A stretch of 64,000 nucleotides of DNA from Shewanella sp. Choline-02u-19 (lineage in GTDB: Bacteria; Pseudomonadota; Gammaproteobacteria; Enterobacterales; Shewanellaceae), in contig NZ_PJBE01000013.1 in the NCBI RefSeq assembly GCF_002836205.1, positions 3,348,001 through 3,412,000 on the forward strand. The letters are read 5' to 3'. The translations under genes were made by a program, and so were the position numbers. The notes beneath the pieces were generated by a model. The model was not told where the DNA came from and ran no database searches. It worked only from the letters and a program-made list of their open reading frames with translations. Of the stretch, positions 16,854 to 26,209 are shown piece after piece (within the stretch, counting starts at the first letter, position 1; every line of letters begins with the position of its first letter).

Positions 16854-19800
16854 CTAACTCGGTAGGGCTACCTTAGATTTATTCACAGCATTGCGACAGC
16901 TGGGTGATTTCTTGCCGCGATAATTCTTGCACCCCCAAAACTCCCCTCGAGTGCCTTCTCTCAATACCATATCGCCACCACAAACATTGCAAAGCGGTAT
17001 GGTATGGCTGCAGTCGTCATTAATGCAAACCTTGAAGCCAGTAAAACGTTTACGTGTCATCGCGCTACCACAACGATCACAGCCCTCCTCTTTGTGATCG
17101 CACAAGGGAAAGTGAGAGCATGAATAGAAGGATTTAAACTGACCAGTTCTTGGCTTTAGGGTCCCCGTTGTACAACGAACGCATTTGATCTGTTCAAACA
17201 ACTTTTGTACTAAAGAGGTGCTGAACTCTGCTTGCGCTATTGGGTATCCGTCTTGAAGCAGCTCAACCACAAACGGACTAACATCCGTCATGTCAGCCAA
17301 TACATATACCCGGTGCTTTGCCCGGGTTAACGCCACATAAAACAGTCGACGCTCCTCAGCATATTCAAATGCTTCCGACTTTGGCAAAAAGGCATCCAGT
17401 AATGCAGGAGTGACTTTCTTTGAGGGGAAACCATGCTTACCGGTTTTCATGCCAGTAATCACCACATAATCGGCCTCTTTACCTTTAGATGCATGAAACG
17501 ACTGACATTCAATGGTTAAACTTGGGTATTTGGAATTTAGCAGCTTCAGCTCATTTCTGTCAGGTAACTGAAACCAAAAACGGCCAAGTAAATACACAGT
17601 CGGCTTGCGCTTGGGATCATCGTCATCCAAGTTCGCTCTTGCACTCAGCGCAGTTAATGCTTGTTCCAGTGCATTGGGGCTGGGATTGTCCGTCGTCGGC
17701 TTGTCATTATCTCCACGCTGTATAAGTGAAACGGCAGGTTGATTGACTTGAACAACCGATCGAATATCCTTCTTTAGTTGTGTCGGATTCTGAGTCACAA
17801 ATTGGGTCGCGACCTCGCCAATGCTGCTGTTAAATCTAAAGGTGAGATCGAGATAAGTCTCAGCCGTTGCGCCAAAATATTCAGTGAACTTAGTCGTTAA
17901 GCTCACATCCGCCCCGGTGAAACGATAAATGGCCTGCCAGTCATCACCGACACAAAATAGTGACGCCTTACTGTTGGAGTGAGCTGAGCTAGAGTCTCGT
18001 AACGCGCGCACTAGGCGAGCTCTTGGTTCTGAAATATCTTGAAACTCATCAACCAAAATATAGCGCCATGGACTAATGAATTGACCACTTTGAACATAAG
18101 AGATCGCCTTGCCAATCATGTCCTCAAAATCAATATCGCCACAGTCAGATAAATGTTGTTGGTAACGATTTAATATCGGCACCAGCAACTCGAACGCCTT
18201 ACGTGTCTGCTTGGGGTCCGTTGCGTTGTCGAATACCCTCTCGAGTCCGCGATCATCAACACAAGCCGCTTTATACAATCCAATAAGTTGGCTAAAGAGT
18301 TTTGCCAACTCTGTAACCCGTCCTAGTTCATGCAAAGTCGCAAGGATAGCGGCATCAGGTAACGGTGAATATTTGACTTTAAACGCCGTTAAAGCCTGTT
18401 CTAGCTCGCCAATTAACAACCCTTTTTTATGTTGGTAATAGAATAGCTCAATGCAAGCAGTCTCATTGTTGCTATGAAGGTCGCGCTTCCATGCCATGGA
18501 TTCAAGGTATGCCTTGTTATCAATGTAAGGTGCGGTATTGTCTGCTTCATCAACGCCATAATACTCAATATAAACGCCATACTCTGGCAGGTAAAAATCC
18601 GGTTGATATTGGCGAAAATCGATACTGCTGACATCATGCTCATACTTAGCTTCGTACTGATATTCGATACCATTACTGAAGAGCCAATTAGCAATATAAA
18701 GTTCACCAAAGCTCTTTACCCTCTCAGCTTTAAGCGTACGAATATCGTTGTCATTGAGGTATTCAAAATATTCGCCTTCGGAGTCAAAATCGAAAGGACT
18801 TTTCTCAACATAATAGAACTGACTGAAATACTCGAAAAGCTGCTGACGATAGTCCTGATCTTCAAGCAGTGCAGCGAGTGTTTGTTGTACCCAGTTATCT
18901 TTGGCTTTTTCATCATCCGCCCATGGCGACAAACTGGGCGCAGTTCTCTCCACTGCGGCGATGATCTTTAACCCCAGACGGTGAAAAGTGCTCGCGTTAA
19001 TCTCATCAGTCCCAAGCTTATCTTTGATCCGTTGATCCATCTCATCAGCCGCTTTTCGGCCATAAGCTAGCAATAAGATCTCACTCGCTTGGGCTTTGCC
19101 ACTCTCAACTAAGTACCCTGCACGCCCGACCATGACACTGGTTTTTCCGGTTCCCGCCCCAGCGAGCAGCAAATTGTTATCATCATCAATAACACAAGCC
19201 AGTCGCTGCTTATCCGTTAAAGGATTAGATTCAATATGGTCAAAAAAATCAGCATGCTTAAGCAGTTGAGATTGAATATAGCCTTCACGCAGCTGCTTTA
19301 TGGTCACTTTATCCCAGCGATAAAACTGCTGTAGCTTATTTAGTGCGAGCTTAGTCGGTGTTGATAATTCAAACGACTTATATAAGGGATCGCACAGGGA
19401 CTGGCACCAAGGGAACCAGCGTTTATATTCTCGCGCTATTCTTAACTGCATCTTCTCTAGTAGCGATGCACGTAGATAATGATTAGCGAGGGTAGCTTCA
19501 ATCCGCGTGATTAAACGGCATAACAGCTGTTCATGAGCTTGCGCCCACAGTACTTCAACTTGTTGTTTGAATTTTGATTTGGCTAAATAACTGAGAAAAG
19601 CAAGCTGTTGTGGCTTGCCATCAACTTGAAAACTTAGCAAAGTTCCAAAAAAGCTCAGAGAGAAAACAGGTGGAGATATTAGCTGCTGCCAGGATATATG
19701 CACCTTATCAACTGCAGTTTGGGGTTTGCGGTACAGCGCTAAAAACTGGCCTTTAGCACAGCTAAATTCAATACCATCAGCAGTTAACTTAACCGCATTA

Positions 19801-19868
19801 GATTTGCCTAAATACAGCTGGCCAAACCAACTGTGGCTAATACTTTTTTCGATGTTTTGTGGCAACAA
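16854..19868 (-). CDS. UvrD/Rep-superfamily helicase (helicase IV-like) with nuclease-like insert and C-terminal zinc ribbons
   Basis: A 1004-residue SF1 helicase. The helicase-IV type N-terminal region spans residues about 1-210. Walker A AGAGTGKTSVMVG is at about 235-247, and Walker B ILVDEFQDI at about 606. CVGDDWQAIYRFTGAD, LTFRFNSSI and RLFYVALTRAKHR (motif VI) follow. Between motifs Ia and II lies a segment containing PDFYLPEYGVYIEYYG (about 426-441), resembling a PD-(D/E)xK nuclease core. The C-terminus (about 893-1000) has at least three CxxC pairs arranged like topoisomerase-type zinc ribbons. E. coli HelD is about 684 residues, so this is a longer relative. The likely role is DNA repair or recombination; the substrate is unknown. 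Confidence 0.85.
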   Translation of the reverse strand: MLPQNIEKSISHSWFGQLYLGKSNAVKLTADGIEFSCAKGQFLALYRKPQTAVDKVHISWQQLISPPVFSLSFFGTLLSFQVDGKPQQLAFLSYLAKSKFKQQVEVLWAQAHEQLLCRLITRIEATLANHYLRASLLEKMQLRIAREYKRWFPWCQSLCDPLYKSFELSTPTKLALNKLQQFYRWDKVTIKQLREGYIQSQLLKHADFFDHIESNPLTDKQRLACVIDDDNNLLLAGAGTGKTSVMVGRAGYLVESGKAQASEILLLAYGRKAADEMDQRIKDKLGTDEINASTFHRLGLKIIAAVERTAPSLSPWADDEKAKDNWVQQTLAALLEDQDYRQQLFEYFSQFYYVEKSPFDFDSEGEYFEYLNDNDIRTLKAERVKSFGELYIANWLFSNGIEYQYEAKYEHDVSSIDFRQYQPDFYLPEYGVYIEYYGVDEADNTAPYIDNKAYLESMAWKRDLHSNNETACIELFYYQHKKGLLIGELEQALTAFKVKYSPLPDAAILATLHELGRVTELAKLFSQLIGLYKAACVDDRGLERVFDNATDPKQTRKAFELLVPILNRYQQHLSDCGDIDFEDMIGKAISYVQSGQFISPWRYILVDEFQDISEPRARLVRALRDSSSAHSNSKASLFCVGDDWQAIYRFTGADVSLTTKFTEYFGATAETYLDLTFRFNSSIGEVATQFVTQNPTQLKKDIRSVVQVNQPAVSLIQRGDNDKPTTDNPSPNALEQALTALSARANLDDDDPKRKPTVYLLGRFWFQLPDRNELKLLNSKYPSLTIECQSFHASKGKEADYVVITGMKTGKHGFPSKKVTPALLDAFLPKSEAFEYAEERRLFYVALTRAKHRVYVLADMTDVSPFVVELLQDGYPIAQAEFSTSLVQKLFEQIKCVRCTTGTLKPRTGQFKSFYSCSHFPLCDHKEEGCDRCGSAMTRKRFTGFKVCINDDCSHTIPLCNVCGGDMVLREGTRGEFWGCKNYRGKKSPSCRNAVNKSKVALPS

Positions 19869-20335
19869 TTTAAAACCTACGACTAAATGGCTTTACGCAT
19901 ATTGGACGTCACTATATCGCAATTTTGCGCTGCTAATAATTATCTTTCTAAGCTTAGTGAAATACATCGCGGGCTTTCAGTGTGCAGCATGGTGTAGTAG
20001 TTGGGGCAAACGTCAATAAGGTTGGTAACCAGATCCACTTAATAGTTTTCACCAGTAGTGGCTGTATCAACTTTATGATGAAGCTGAATAAAGCCTTTTC
20101 CATCACGCAATAAACAGCATTTAAGTTGAAATTACAAACAGGGCAGATGACTCCTTAGTCCTCAATTCACGCAGCTCTTGCGTTAGGAATACGCCGATAG
20201 ATATGGCTTACGTCAATACGAACTATTGAATTAGCCAAGTTTGAGTTAGAACGACTATCCGCCCTCTTGGCTGAATAGCCTTGCCCTCCAAATAGGTACG
20301 CCGCTCACCGACAAGTGTTAGCATTTGTTTTCGAG
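19869..20335. other. Intergenic region without recognised gene
   Basis: About 465 bases between the divergent-side end of the helicase gene and the cytochrome terminator. A 33-codon frame starting with ATG on the minus strand (around 20320-20220) shows no family resemblance. No RNA gene or mobile element is recognised. Confidence 0.5.
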
Positions 20336-20364
20336 TGAAAAAGCCGCTATTGGTTGATAGCGGC
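20336..20364 (-). terminator. Rho-independent terminator of the decaheme cytochrome gene
   Basis: On the minus strand GCCGCTAT-CAACCA-ATAGCGGC followed by TTTTT: an 8-bp perfect stem with a 6-base loop, about 45 bases after the stop. Confidence 0.85.
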
Positions 20365-20409
20365 CAGTCTCAAATGCAGGGCGAGACGTTATAAGGTACA
20401 GTAACTAAT

Positions 20410-22542
20410 TTAGAGCTTGTGAGACTCAGCGAGCTTAGCTTCTGAGTGACAGACAGAACAAGATTCAAGATTGTTCTGTTGCACTACGATATCACCCTCT
20501 ATATCAGCACCGTGAAGTGGTGCATTAAAGAGCGCGCCATTACTAATCATATGTGATTTGAGTGGCTCGCCGCCGCCGCTATGACATGACCAGCATGTTG
20601 CCGCCGCTGGAGATGTTAGTGTGAACTCTGCGTCTTCAGAATAAGCATCACGAGTAACAAACATGCCCGATTTTTGGATATCATCAAGCTTCACAGAACC
20701 GCTAACGTGACACGCTGCGCAATCCTTAATATTTGCAGGATATTTCCAATCACGTATAGCGCCGTCTTCTAGATTTTGCTCTTCTCTGTCACCAGCATGA
20801 AGCGCGTGGACATACACCGACCAACCAAGATGGTTTAGTACAGTATCGTCTGGTGCAGTTTTTGTTGCATTAAAGGTTTTATCCCAAATAGCGATATTTG
20901 GGTTATGACAAGTTGAGCATTGCTGTTCAAGATCGTTGCGACGAGAGTGCATACCGTAAGCCATGTCACCATGACACGCAGCACAAAGCTCGTTACTTAC
21001 AACCTGGCGACGCTGGGTATCAGCTAAGCCTTGCATGTCAAAGAATGATGTAACAGAGCGCAAGCGATTTTGGATAGCACCATCGGTACCAGATGGCTGC
21101 AGCTCACCTGCTTTGTTAATCATAATGGTTGATTCAATCGATACAGCACCTTTAGCTATCTCAGTACCCGTTGGAATGATTAAACCCGTATCATTTTTGG
21201 TTGGGTCTGGGTTTAGCGCACCGGAAATAACAAAGGCATACTGACCAGCGCCAACCGGAACAACTTCCATTTCATTCAACTTAGCATTAACGCTATGATC
21301 AGCCATACGACCAAGCTTACCGCCCACTAATGTTTCCATAGTGAGCATTTTATAGTTGGTTGATGCGTCCCAAGCTAACGTTGCACGTAAAGCTTTAAAG
21401 TCAGGCATTTCAGTCACGGGAGTACCGGCCGAGTCACGGATCTCTAATACTAAGGCAATTTCAGCGGTATTGTAATCGTGGCCGCCACGAGTGCTGGTGA
21501 CCGGTGTAGCTTCAACGCTAATAACTTCAATACTAAACATATCACGTGCTGTCGCTAGCGCTTCAACCGGTGCAACATGGATTTCAGCAACATCGTGACA
21601 AACACCACCACAAGTCATTGGCATATCGATACCGTGAGATGGTGCGTAATCCCCTGAGTGACAAGTCGCACAAGCTTTGGCGTCATTACCCGCTAACCAA
21701 TCTGAAGCGTTAGGAAGTTCGGCTGTATTTTCGCTTTCGTGGCAGCTGAGGCAATTTTTGGTTGATTCAACGTTAGTAAGGTAACTATCGAAGTGCCAAC
21801 GGTGCGCACGTTCGTTAATAGTACCTTTACCATCTTTTTCACCTGTCGCGTGGCAAGATGCACAAGCGTTAAGGTCGTTAGCATAATGTGGTGAACGGTC
21901 GTAAGAGTCATATCGGGCATACGAAATATCGGTATGACAAGCTAGGCATGAGTCAGTAGATACAATCTTGCGGGTAGTCGTGACAGCTTCGCCGCTAAGC
22001 ATAAAGTCTATCTCTGGCATTATGTCTTGAACACTGCCAATGACCGGTAAACCACCATAGCTTTGAACACGAACCATAAAGCGCTGTGGTACTTCACTAT
22101 CAAACTCGTAGCCCTTTGCTGAGGTATCGAGGTCTAATATAGATGTAGGGTTAAAGACTGTGTATGTCCCATCTTCATTATCCGTTAAGCAAGCGCCTGC
22201 TTCATTATTAGCACTACAAGTAACATAACCAAAGCCTTGGCGTTGAGTGCCACCTTTCTCAAGTGTAGCCAGTTGGCTATGTAGGAACCGCACAGAACCA
22301 AGACCTTTAACGAGTTGGTCCTTCTCATTGGTTAACCGAAAGGTAGCAGCGCGAACGCCTTGTTCGTCAATACCGTAAGTCAGGTACTCAAGGTTAAGTG
22401 TTTCAGCAGTAGTTGCAAAAACCGGTGGAGTTACTCCATCGGACCCATCGGACCCATCTTTGCCATCTGATCCGCATGCTGCGATACCAAATGCCATAAA
22501 CACCGCGAGAGGTGCTTTGAGCTGTTTGAGGTTCATCATCAT
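20410..22542 (-). CDS. OmcA/MtrC-family decaheme c-type cytochrome lipoprotein
   Basis: A 710-residue predicted outer-membrane multihaem cytochrome for extracellular electron transfer. The signal peptide ends in lipobox AFGIAAC, followed by a GSDGKDGSDGSDG linker. There are ten haem sites in two groups of five: CLACH, CASCH, CLSCH, CATCH, C311-GGV-C315-H316, then CAACH, CSTCH, CAACH, CWSCH and CSVCH. Nine are standard CXXCH; the fifth is CX3CH. Two beta-rich domains separate the pentahaem groups as in MtrC and OmcA (671 and 735 residues). Unlike the mtr cluster, no porin (MtrB) or periplasmic decahaem (MtrA) gene is nearby, so its electron donor must be encoded elsewhere. Monocistronic with its own terminator. 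Confidence 0.92.
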   Translation of the reverse strand: MMMNLKQLKAPLAVFMAFGIAACGSDGKDGSDGSDGVTPPVFATTAETLNLEYLTYGIDEQGVRAATFRLTNEKDQLVKGLGSVRFLHSQLATLEKGGTQRQGFGYVTCSANNEAGACLTDNEDGTYTVFNPTSILDLDTSAKGYEFDSEVPQRFMVRVQSYGGLPVIGSVQDIMPEIDFMLSGEAVTTTRKIVSTDSCLACHTDISYARYDSYDRSPHYANDLNACASCHATGEKDGKGTINERAHRWHFDSYLTNVESTKNCLSCHESENTAELPNASDWLAGNDAKACATCHSGDYAPSHGIDMPMTCGGVCHDVAEIHVAPVEALATARDMFSIEVISVEATPVTSTRGGHDYNTAEIALVLEIRDSAGTPVTEMPDFKALRATLAWDASTNYKMLTMETLVGGKLGRMADHSVNAKLNEMEVVPVGAGQYAFVISGALNPDPTKNDTGLIIPTGTEIAKGAVSIESTIMINKAGELQPSGTDGAIQNRLRSVTSFFDMQGLADTQRRQVVSNELCAACHGDMAYGMHSRRNDLEQQCSTCHNPNIAIWDKTFNATKTAPDDTVLNHLGWSVYVHALHAGDREEQNLEDGAIRDWKYPANIKDCAACHVSGSVKLDDIQKSGMFVTRDAYSEDAEFTLTSPAAATCWSCHSGGGEPLKSHMISNGALFNAPLHGADIEGDIVVQQNNLESCSVCHSEAKLAESHKL

Positions 22543-23127
22543 TATCTCTTTTATTATAAAGACCCTATATAGGGTGTGTGTATTCTTTACCTTGAACCTG
22601 AATCGAACCTGAGCTAAAGATTAATAATCGATCATTTTTGTTAAATTTGTGACAGAGATGATGTAACTTAGTATTAGATTAACTGATTGATTTAAAATAA
22701 TATATTAGCACCTAGTTATGGATTAAAAGCTAAACAACCAAACTGTACATTTGCAAGATGCACGATGTATATCCCCAAGCACACCAACGTTAGCAACAAG
22801 TCTTTACTGAACGCATTTTGCAACTTACAGCTAACAATAAGCCTACCAACAGCGGTAATCGTAGTGGTGATGATTTTTAACAGACCAAAAATTTGTTAAG
22901 TTATTGATTTTAATATATGAGTTTAATAAATATTGGTCTTTAGGTATTTGAAAAAATTATTGTGAAGATGAAGATAGAGTTGATGCTGAACGCAATACGA
23001 ATTGGCGGCATGCTCCGCCACCAAACCGTTAGCAATCAAGTTATCAACATACCTCTAAAGTAAGATTTCCAGAGTAAAAGTGTGATTACCCGAGCATTTT
23101 ACTCAAGTAATCATTGTGAAGCACATA
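22543..23127. other. Divergent intergenic region between the cytochrome gene and ric
   Basis: About 585 AT-rich bases with no recognisable gene. It should carry the cytochrome promoter (minus strand). A TTGTGA-like half-site at about 22650 lacks a matching second half, so I do not call a CRP site. Confidence 0.5.
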
Positions 23128-23164
23128 AACTGCAAATAATATGCATGTTATATTATTTGCAGTT
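23128..23164. promoter_or_regulatory. Perfect 15-bp inverted repeat in front of ric (candidate operator)
   Basis: AACTGCAAATAATAT (23128-23142) and ATATTATTTGCAGTT (23150-23164) are exact reverse complements around a 7-base centre. The right arm ends 14 bases before the ric start and abuts the ribosome site TTGGAG. It may bind a nitric-oxide or stress regulator (ric/ytfE is an NsrR target in E. coli), or it may form an mRNA hairpin near the ribosome site. The arms do not match the NsrR consensus well. Confidence 0.6.
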
Positions 23165-23178
23165 GTTGGAGTGCCATC

Positions 23179-23886
23179 ATGTCTCAATCAAAAGAAGTTC
23201 TGCTAGCTACCCGTGTTGGAGAGTTAGTTGCTAACGATTTTCGTACCGCTCATATTTTCAGTCAATTTGGCATCGACTTCTGCTGTGGCGGCGGGATCTC
23301 ACTTGAACGCGCAATAGGTCGTTTTGATGCAGATGCTGAGGCCGTATTAAGTGCGCTGCAAAGCTTAGATTCAAATGTGGATACAGAGCAAGGACTAGCA
23401 CAGTTGCCACTGCCAGATTTACTCACTTACATTGAAGCTACTCACCATAGCTATGTTAGAGAAAAGGCTCCGCTGCTCGTTGAATACAGTCAAAAAATGG
23501 TCCGTGCTCATGGTGAGAAACACAGTGAAATTAAGCCACTAGCAGGTTGGATCAATGCATTAGTCGATGATTTGATGCCACATTTAATGAAAGAGGAGCA
23601 GATCTTGTTTCCGGCAATTCAAGGCCTGTACAACCAAGCACAAACGCAAACGTGTTTCGGCCATATCAGCAACCCGATTAATGCCATGCTGCATGAGCAT
23701 GATGATGCACTGCAGGTATTTGACAAGATAAGCGAGCTTACAAATGGTTTTCAACCGCCAGCACATGCCTGTACCACATGGCGAGTTTGTTATGCGACTC
23801 TTGCGGAATTTGAAGCGGATTTAAAACAACATATTCACATCGAAAATACTATTTTGTTTCCGCAGGCAATTGCACTAACGGCATAG
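23179..23886 (+). CDS. ytfE: Iron-sulfur cluster repair di-iron protein (RIC/YtfE/ScdA)
   Basis: A 235-residue cytoplasmic protein that repairs iron-sulfur clusters damaged by nitric oxide or oxidants. The N-terminal ScdA_N domain has the CCGGG motif (about residues 32-36, FGIDFCCGGGISL). The hemerythrin-like domain carries the di-iron ligands: HHSYVREKAP, HGEKHSE, HLMKEEQILFP, LHEHDDAL and HIHIENTILFP. Length is slightly over E. coli YtfE (220). It stands alone, with a large inverted repeat at its promoter, which fits an inducible stress gene. Known E. coli control is by the NO sensor NsrR; here the regulator is not identified. Confidence 0.93.
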   Translation: MSQSKEVLLATRVGELVANDFRTAHIFSQFGIDFCCGGGISLERAIGRFDADAEAVLSALQSLDSNVDTEQGLAQLPLPDLLTYIEATHHSYVREKAPLLVEYSQKMVRAHGEKHSEIKPLAGWINALVDDLMPHLMKEEQILFPAIQGLYNQAQTQTCFGHISNPINAMLHEHDDALQVFDKISELTNGFQPPAHACTTWRVCYATLAEFEADLKQHIHIENTILFPQAIALTA

Positions 23887-23894
23887 ACATATTT

Positions 23895-23923
23895 TAAGCC
23901 AGCTTACTCGTTAAGCTGGCTTA
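23895..23923. terminator. Bidirectional hairpin between ric and the HAD phosphatase gene
   Basis: TAAGCCAGCTTA-CTCGT-TAAGCTGGCTTA, a perfect 12-bp stem between two convergent genes, 8 and 10 bases from their stops. T runs are short on both sides but placement strongly suggests a shared terminator. Confidence 0.7.
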
Positions 23924-23933
23924 TCGATATGAT

Positions 23934-24653
23934 CTAATTAATTAAGCACTTTAGTAACTGAATATCAGAGAGAGTAATATGCGCTAGCTGTTGATGCGCC
24001 TTAGCGTATTCTTTAGCGCCAAAACCAGGATTTAGCCATACTGCTTGGCAGCCAGCCTTTCTTGCTCCATCAACATCACTTTTGGCGCTATCGCCAACAT
24101 GAAGAATACTGGACAGTGGGGTTCCCAGCTTCTGAGCCGCGTGAACAAACATGTCTTTTGCCGGCTTCTGCTTTAATCCATTACCCGGACTCAGCGCAAA
24201 TTCAAATATGTCACCCAATCCTATACGTTGATAATCGACGTTACCGTTACTGATGGCGATTAAACGATAGTGCTGTTTCAGCAAAGTCAGTAATACGATA
24301 ACCTCTTTCGACACACTAAAATTACTGCGATAAAATCTAAAGTGCTCTAACCCAGCTTTGGCACCTTTTTTAGCTTCTGCAGCCGAATAACCCAGAGCGA
24401 TTAACCCATGCTGTAGCAAGATCAATCGCGCTAAACTGGTGTCGTGTTTTAGCGCTGGCTGCTCAGCCAATAAGCTCATTTTAAGCTGACGCCAATCACT
24501 GAACTGCCATTGGGTCGAGCGAGGATAATGCTGCAATAAAAACTGTTGCATGGCTGCTTCAGCTTGGGCAATGATGGGTCGATTGTCATAGAGACAATCA
24601 TCCAGATCAAAGCTAATCACGCTAAAGGCTTGCGGTCGAATAGAGATATTCAT
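23934..24653 (-). CDS. yigB: HAD-superfamily hydrolase, YigB-like phosphatase
   Basis: A 239-residue phosphatase. Motif I DLDDCLYDN lies at about residues 16-24 (nucleophile D16 and acid D18), motif II IAISNGN, the lysine in LKQKPAKDMF, and motif IV GDSAKSDVDGARKAG. The position directly after xerC (1-base overlap) matches E. coli, where yigB follows xerC. YigB can remove phosphate from a riboflavin pathway intermediate (5-amino-6-ribitylamino-uracil phosphate). That activity is inferred from family and synteny. Last gene of the lptM-lysA-dapF-xerC operon. Confidence 0.85.
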   Translation of the reverse strand: MNISIRPQAFSVISFDLDDCLYDNRPIIAQAEAAMQQFLLQHYPRSTQWQFSDWRQLKMSLLAEQPALKHDTSLARLILLQHGLIALGYSAAEAKKGAKAGLEHFRFYRSNFSVSKEVIVLLTLLKQHYRLIAISNGNVDYQRIGLGDIFEFALSPGNGLKQKPAKDMFVHAAQKLGTPLSSILHVGDSAKSDVDGARKAGCQAVWLNPGFGAKEYAKAHQQLAHITLSDIQLLKCLIN

Positions 24654-25564
24654 TATTTGTTACCGCCCTTTTTCGCTCGTGGATGCGCGCCATCATACAC
24701 CTTCGCTAAATGTTGAAAATCAAGGCTAGTATAGATTTGGGTAGTCGACAGATTGGCATGTCCAAGCAGCTCCTGTACTGCACGTAAGTCAGCACTGGAT
24801 TCAAGCATGTGGGTCGCAAACGAGTGACGTAACTTGTGTGGATGTACTTTAATGCCCAGCGTCTGCTCTTGGCCCCACTTAGCCAGCCTTGCTTGAATAC
24901 TACGGTGAGCTAAGCGGCGGCCCTTTGCCGTCACAAACAGAGCGTCGTCCTCACAGGCAATAGCACGCCGAATATCAAGCCATTGTGTGATCGCAACCAA
25001 TGCTAACTTACCAATTGGTACGATGCGCTCTTTACTGCCCTTGCCCAACACTTTGACTTGCGCTTGTGAAAACTTAATATCAACAACATCTAGTGCTGCA
25101 AGCTCTGCAAGTCGTAAACCAGAGGAGTAAAACAGCTCCATTATCGCCTTGTCTCGATAGCTTAATGGGTCATTAGCATCGATTTCGAGTAGATGGGTAA
25201 CGGAATCAATATCCATATTTTTAGGTAAAGGTTTGCCTTGCTTCGGGGACCTAAGGTTAAGTGCGGGGTTAACCGAGATCTGTTGATCTCTTAGCAGGAA
25301 ATCGAAAAATTGCTTAATCGATGACAGCGTCAGAGACAAAGAGCGAGGGCTTAATCCTTGACGGTGTAGTTTAGCAAGTATGGCTTGCAGTGACTCATGT
25401 TGTAAGTCTAGCCAGCTATCATTAACTGAAAACAATGTTTCAACACGTTTCAGCTCAAACAAGTAATTTCTCACGGTGTAGGCTGACACTTGTCGTTCGG
25501 TTTTCAGGTAACGCTCAAAATCGATAAGCCAAGGTGACGTGCCCGAAGATACATTGTCAGCCAT
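24653..25564 (-). CDS. xerC: Site-specific tyrosine recombinase XerC
   Basis: A 303-residue tyrosine recombinase that, with XerD, resolves chromosome dimers at dif during division. The N-terminal SAM-like core-binding domain is at about residues 10-95. Catalytic residues are visible in SSGLRLAEL (first Arg), GKGSKERIVP (Lys), HKLRHSFATHM (His and Arg), LGHANLSTTQIY (His and nucleophilic Tyr). Length is typical. Its place after dapF and DUF484 identifies XerC rather than XerD or an integron/phage integrase. Confidence 0.95.
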   Translation of the reverse strand: MADNVSSGTSPWLIDFERYLKTERQVSAYTVRNYLFELKRVETLFSVNDSWLDLQHESLQAILAKLHRQGLSPRSLSLTLSSIKQFFDFLLRDQQISVNPALNLRSPKQGKPLPKNMDIDSVTHLLEIDANDPLSYRDKAIMELFYSSGLRLAELAALDVVDIKFSQAQVKVLGKGSKERIVPIGKLALVAITQWLDIRRAIACEDDALFVTAKGRRLAHRSIQARLAKWGQEQTLGIKVHPHKLRHSFATHMLESSADLRAVQELLGHANLSTTQIYTSLDFQHLAKVYDGAHPRAKKGGNK

Positions 25565-25576
25565 AAAGCCTCTCTG

Positions 25577-26209
25577 TTAAATTTTAGACAACTGATGGTC
25601 CAATAACTGCTTGAGTTGAGAAAGTAATAGATGATCCATATCGGGATGAAAGTGCATAGGATCTGAACTTGCAATAGCAAATATCACTTGACCACACTCG
25701 TTAGACAAACGAGATAAAGCGACTGAGCCGACCTCGGAACCAAACAAACGTTTCGACTCTTCAATGGTTAATCGACCAAAATAATAACCTGAATCTAAAC
25801 GCTTTCTCCAAATATGAGACAACGCACTGTCGATGTCATGCACGGTGATTAATCGAACATGGCTAAATTGAAACTGCTCTTTTAAGCCGCTTGATAATAC
25901 CTGACGCAACTCGCCCATATCTTCGCATTTTAGCATCTGCATCGACAATGCACTGTTAAACATGTAGATCTGCTCGTTACGTGACGCCATTGACAGTAGA
26001 GCGGTGATCTCCTCTTCAAGCTGCGCAACTCGCTGACGTAATGATTCTTGCTGACGTTCAACCAATGAAACGGCTCCTCGTTCAGCATGGGGAATACGCA
26101 TCGCAATCAATAACTCAGGGTAACGGCTAAAAAAATCAGGGTTATCCAGCAGGTATTCTCGGATCAAGATCTCGTCAAACGGCGGTTGCTTCATGGTGTT
26201 ATCTGTCAT
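25577..26209 (-). CDS. DUF484 (YigA-like) GAF-domain protein
   Basis: A 210-residue cytoplasmic protein of the DUF484 family, always found between dapF and xerC in gammaproteobacteria. It has an N-terminal motif EYLLDNPDFFSRYPELL, then a coiled segment with QRVAQLEEEI, then a GAF-like domain. The start overlaps the dapF stop by 4 bases. The function is unknown. No catalytic motif is seen. Confidence 0.88.
   Translation of the reverse strand: MTDNTMKQPPFDEILIREYLLDNPDFFSRYPELLIAMRIPHAERGAVSLVERQQESLRQRVAQLEEEITALLSMASRNEQIYMFNSALSMQMLKCEDMGELRQVLSSGLKEQFQFSHVRLITVHDIDSALSHIWRKRLDSGYYFGRLTIEESKRLFGSEVGSVALSRLSNECGQVIFAIASSDPMHFHPDMDHLLLSQLKQLLDHQLSKI

Noticed and set aside
18474..18971. 165-codon plus-strand frame opposite the helicase gene
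   Set aside because: It lies wholly inside a well-supported helicase gene on the other strand, and its sequence is hydrophobic and low in complexity, as expected of an antisense frame.
22640..22670. CRP-like half-site upstream of the decaheme cytochrome gene
   Set aside because: TTGTGA is present, but the partner half reads TGATG, not TCACA.
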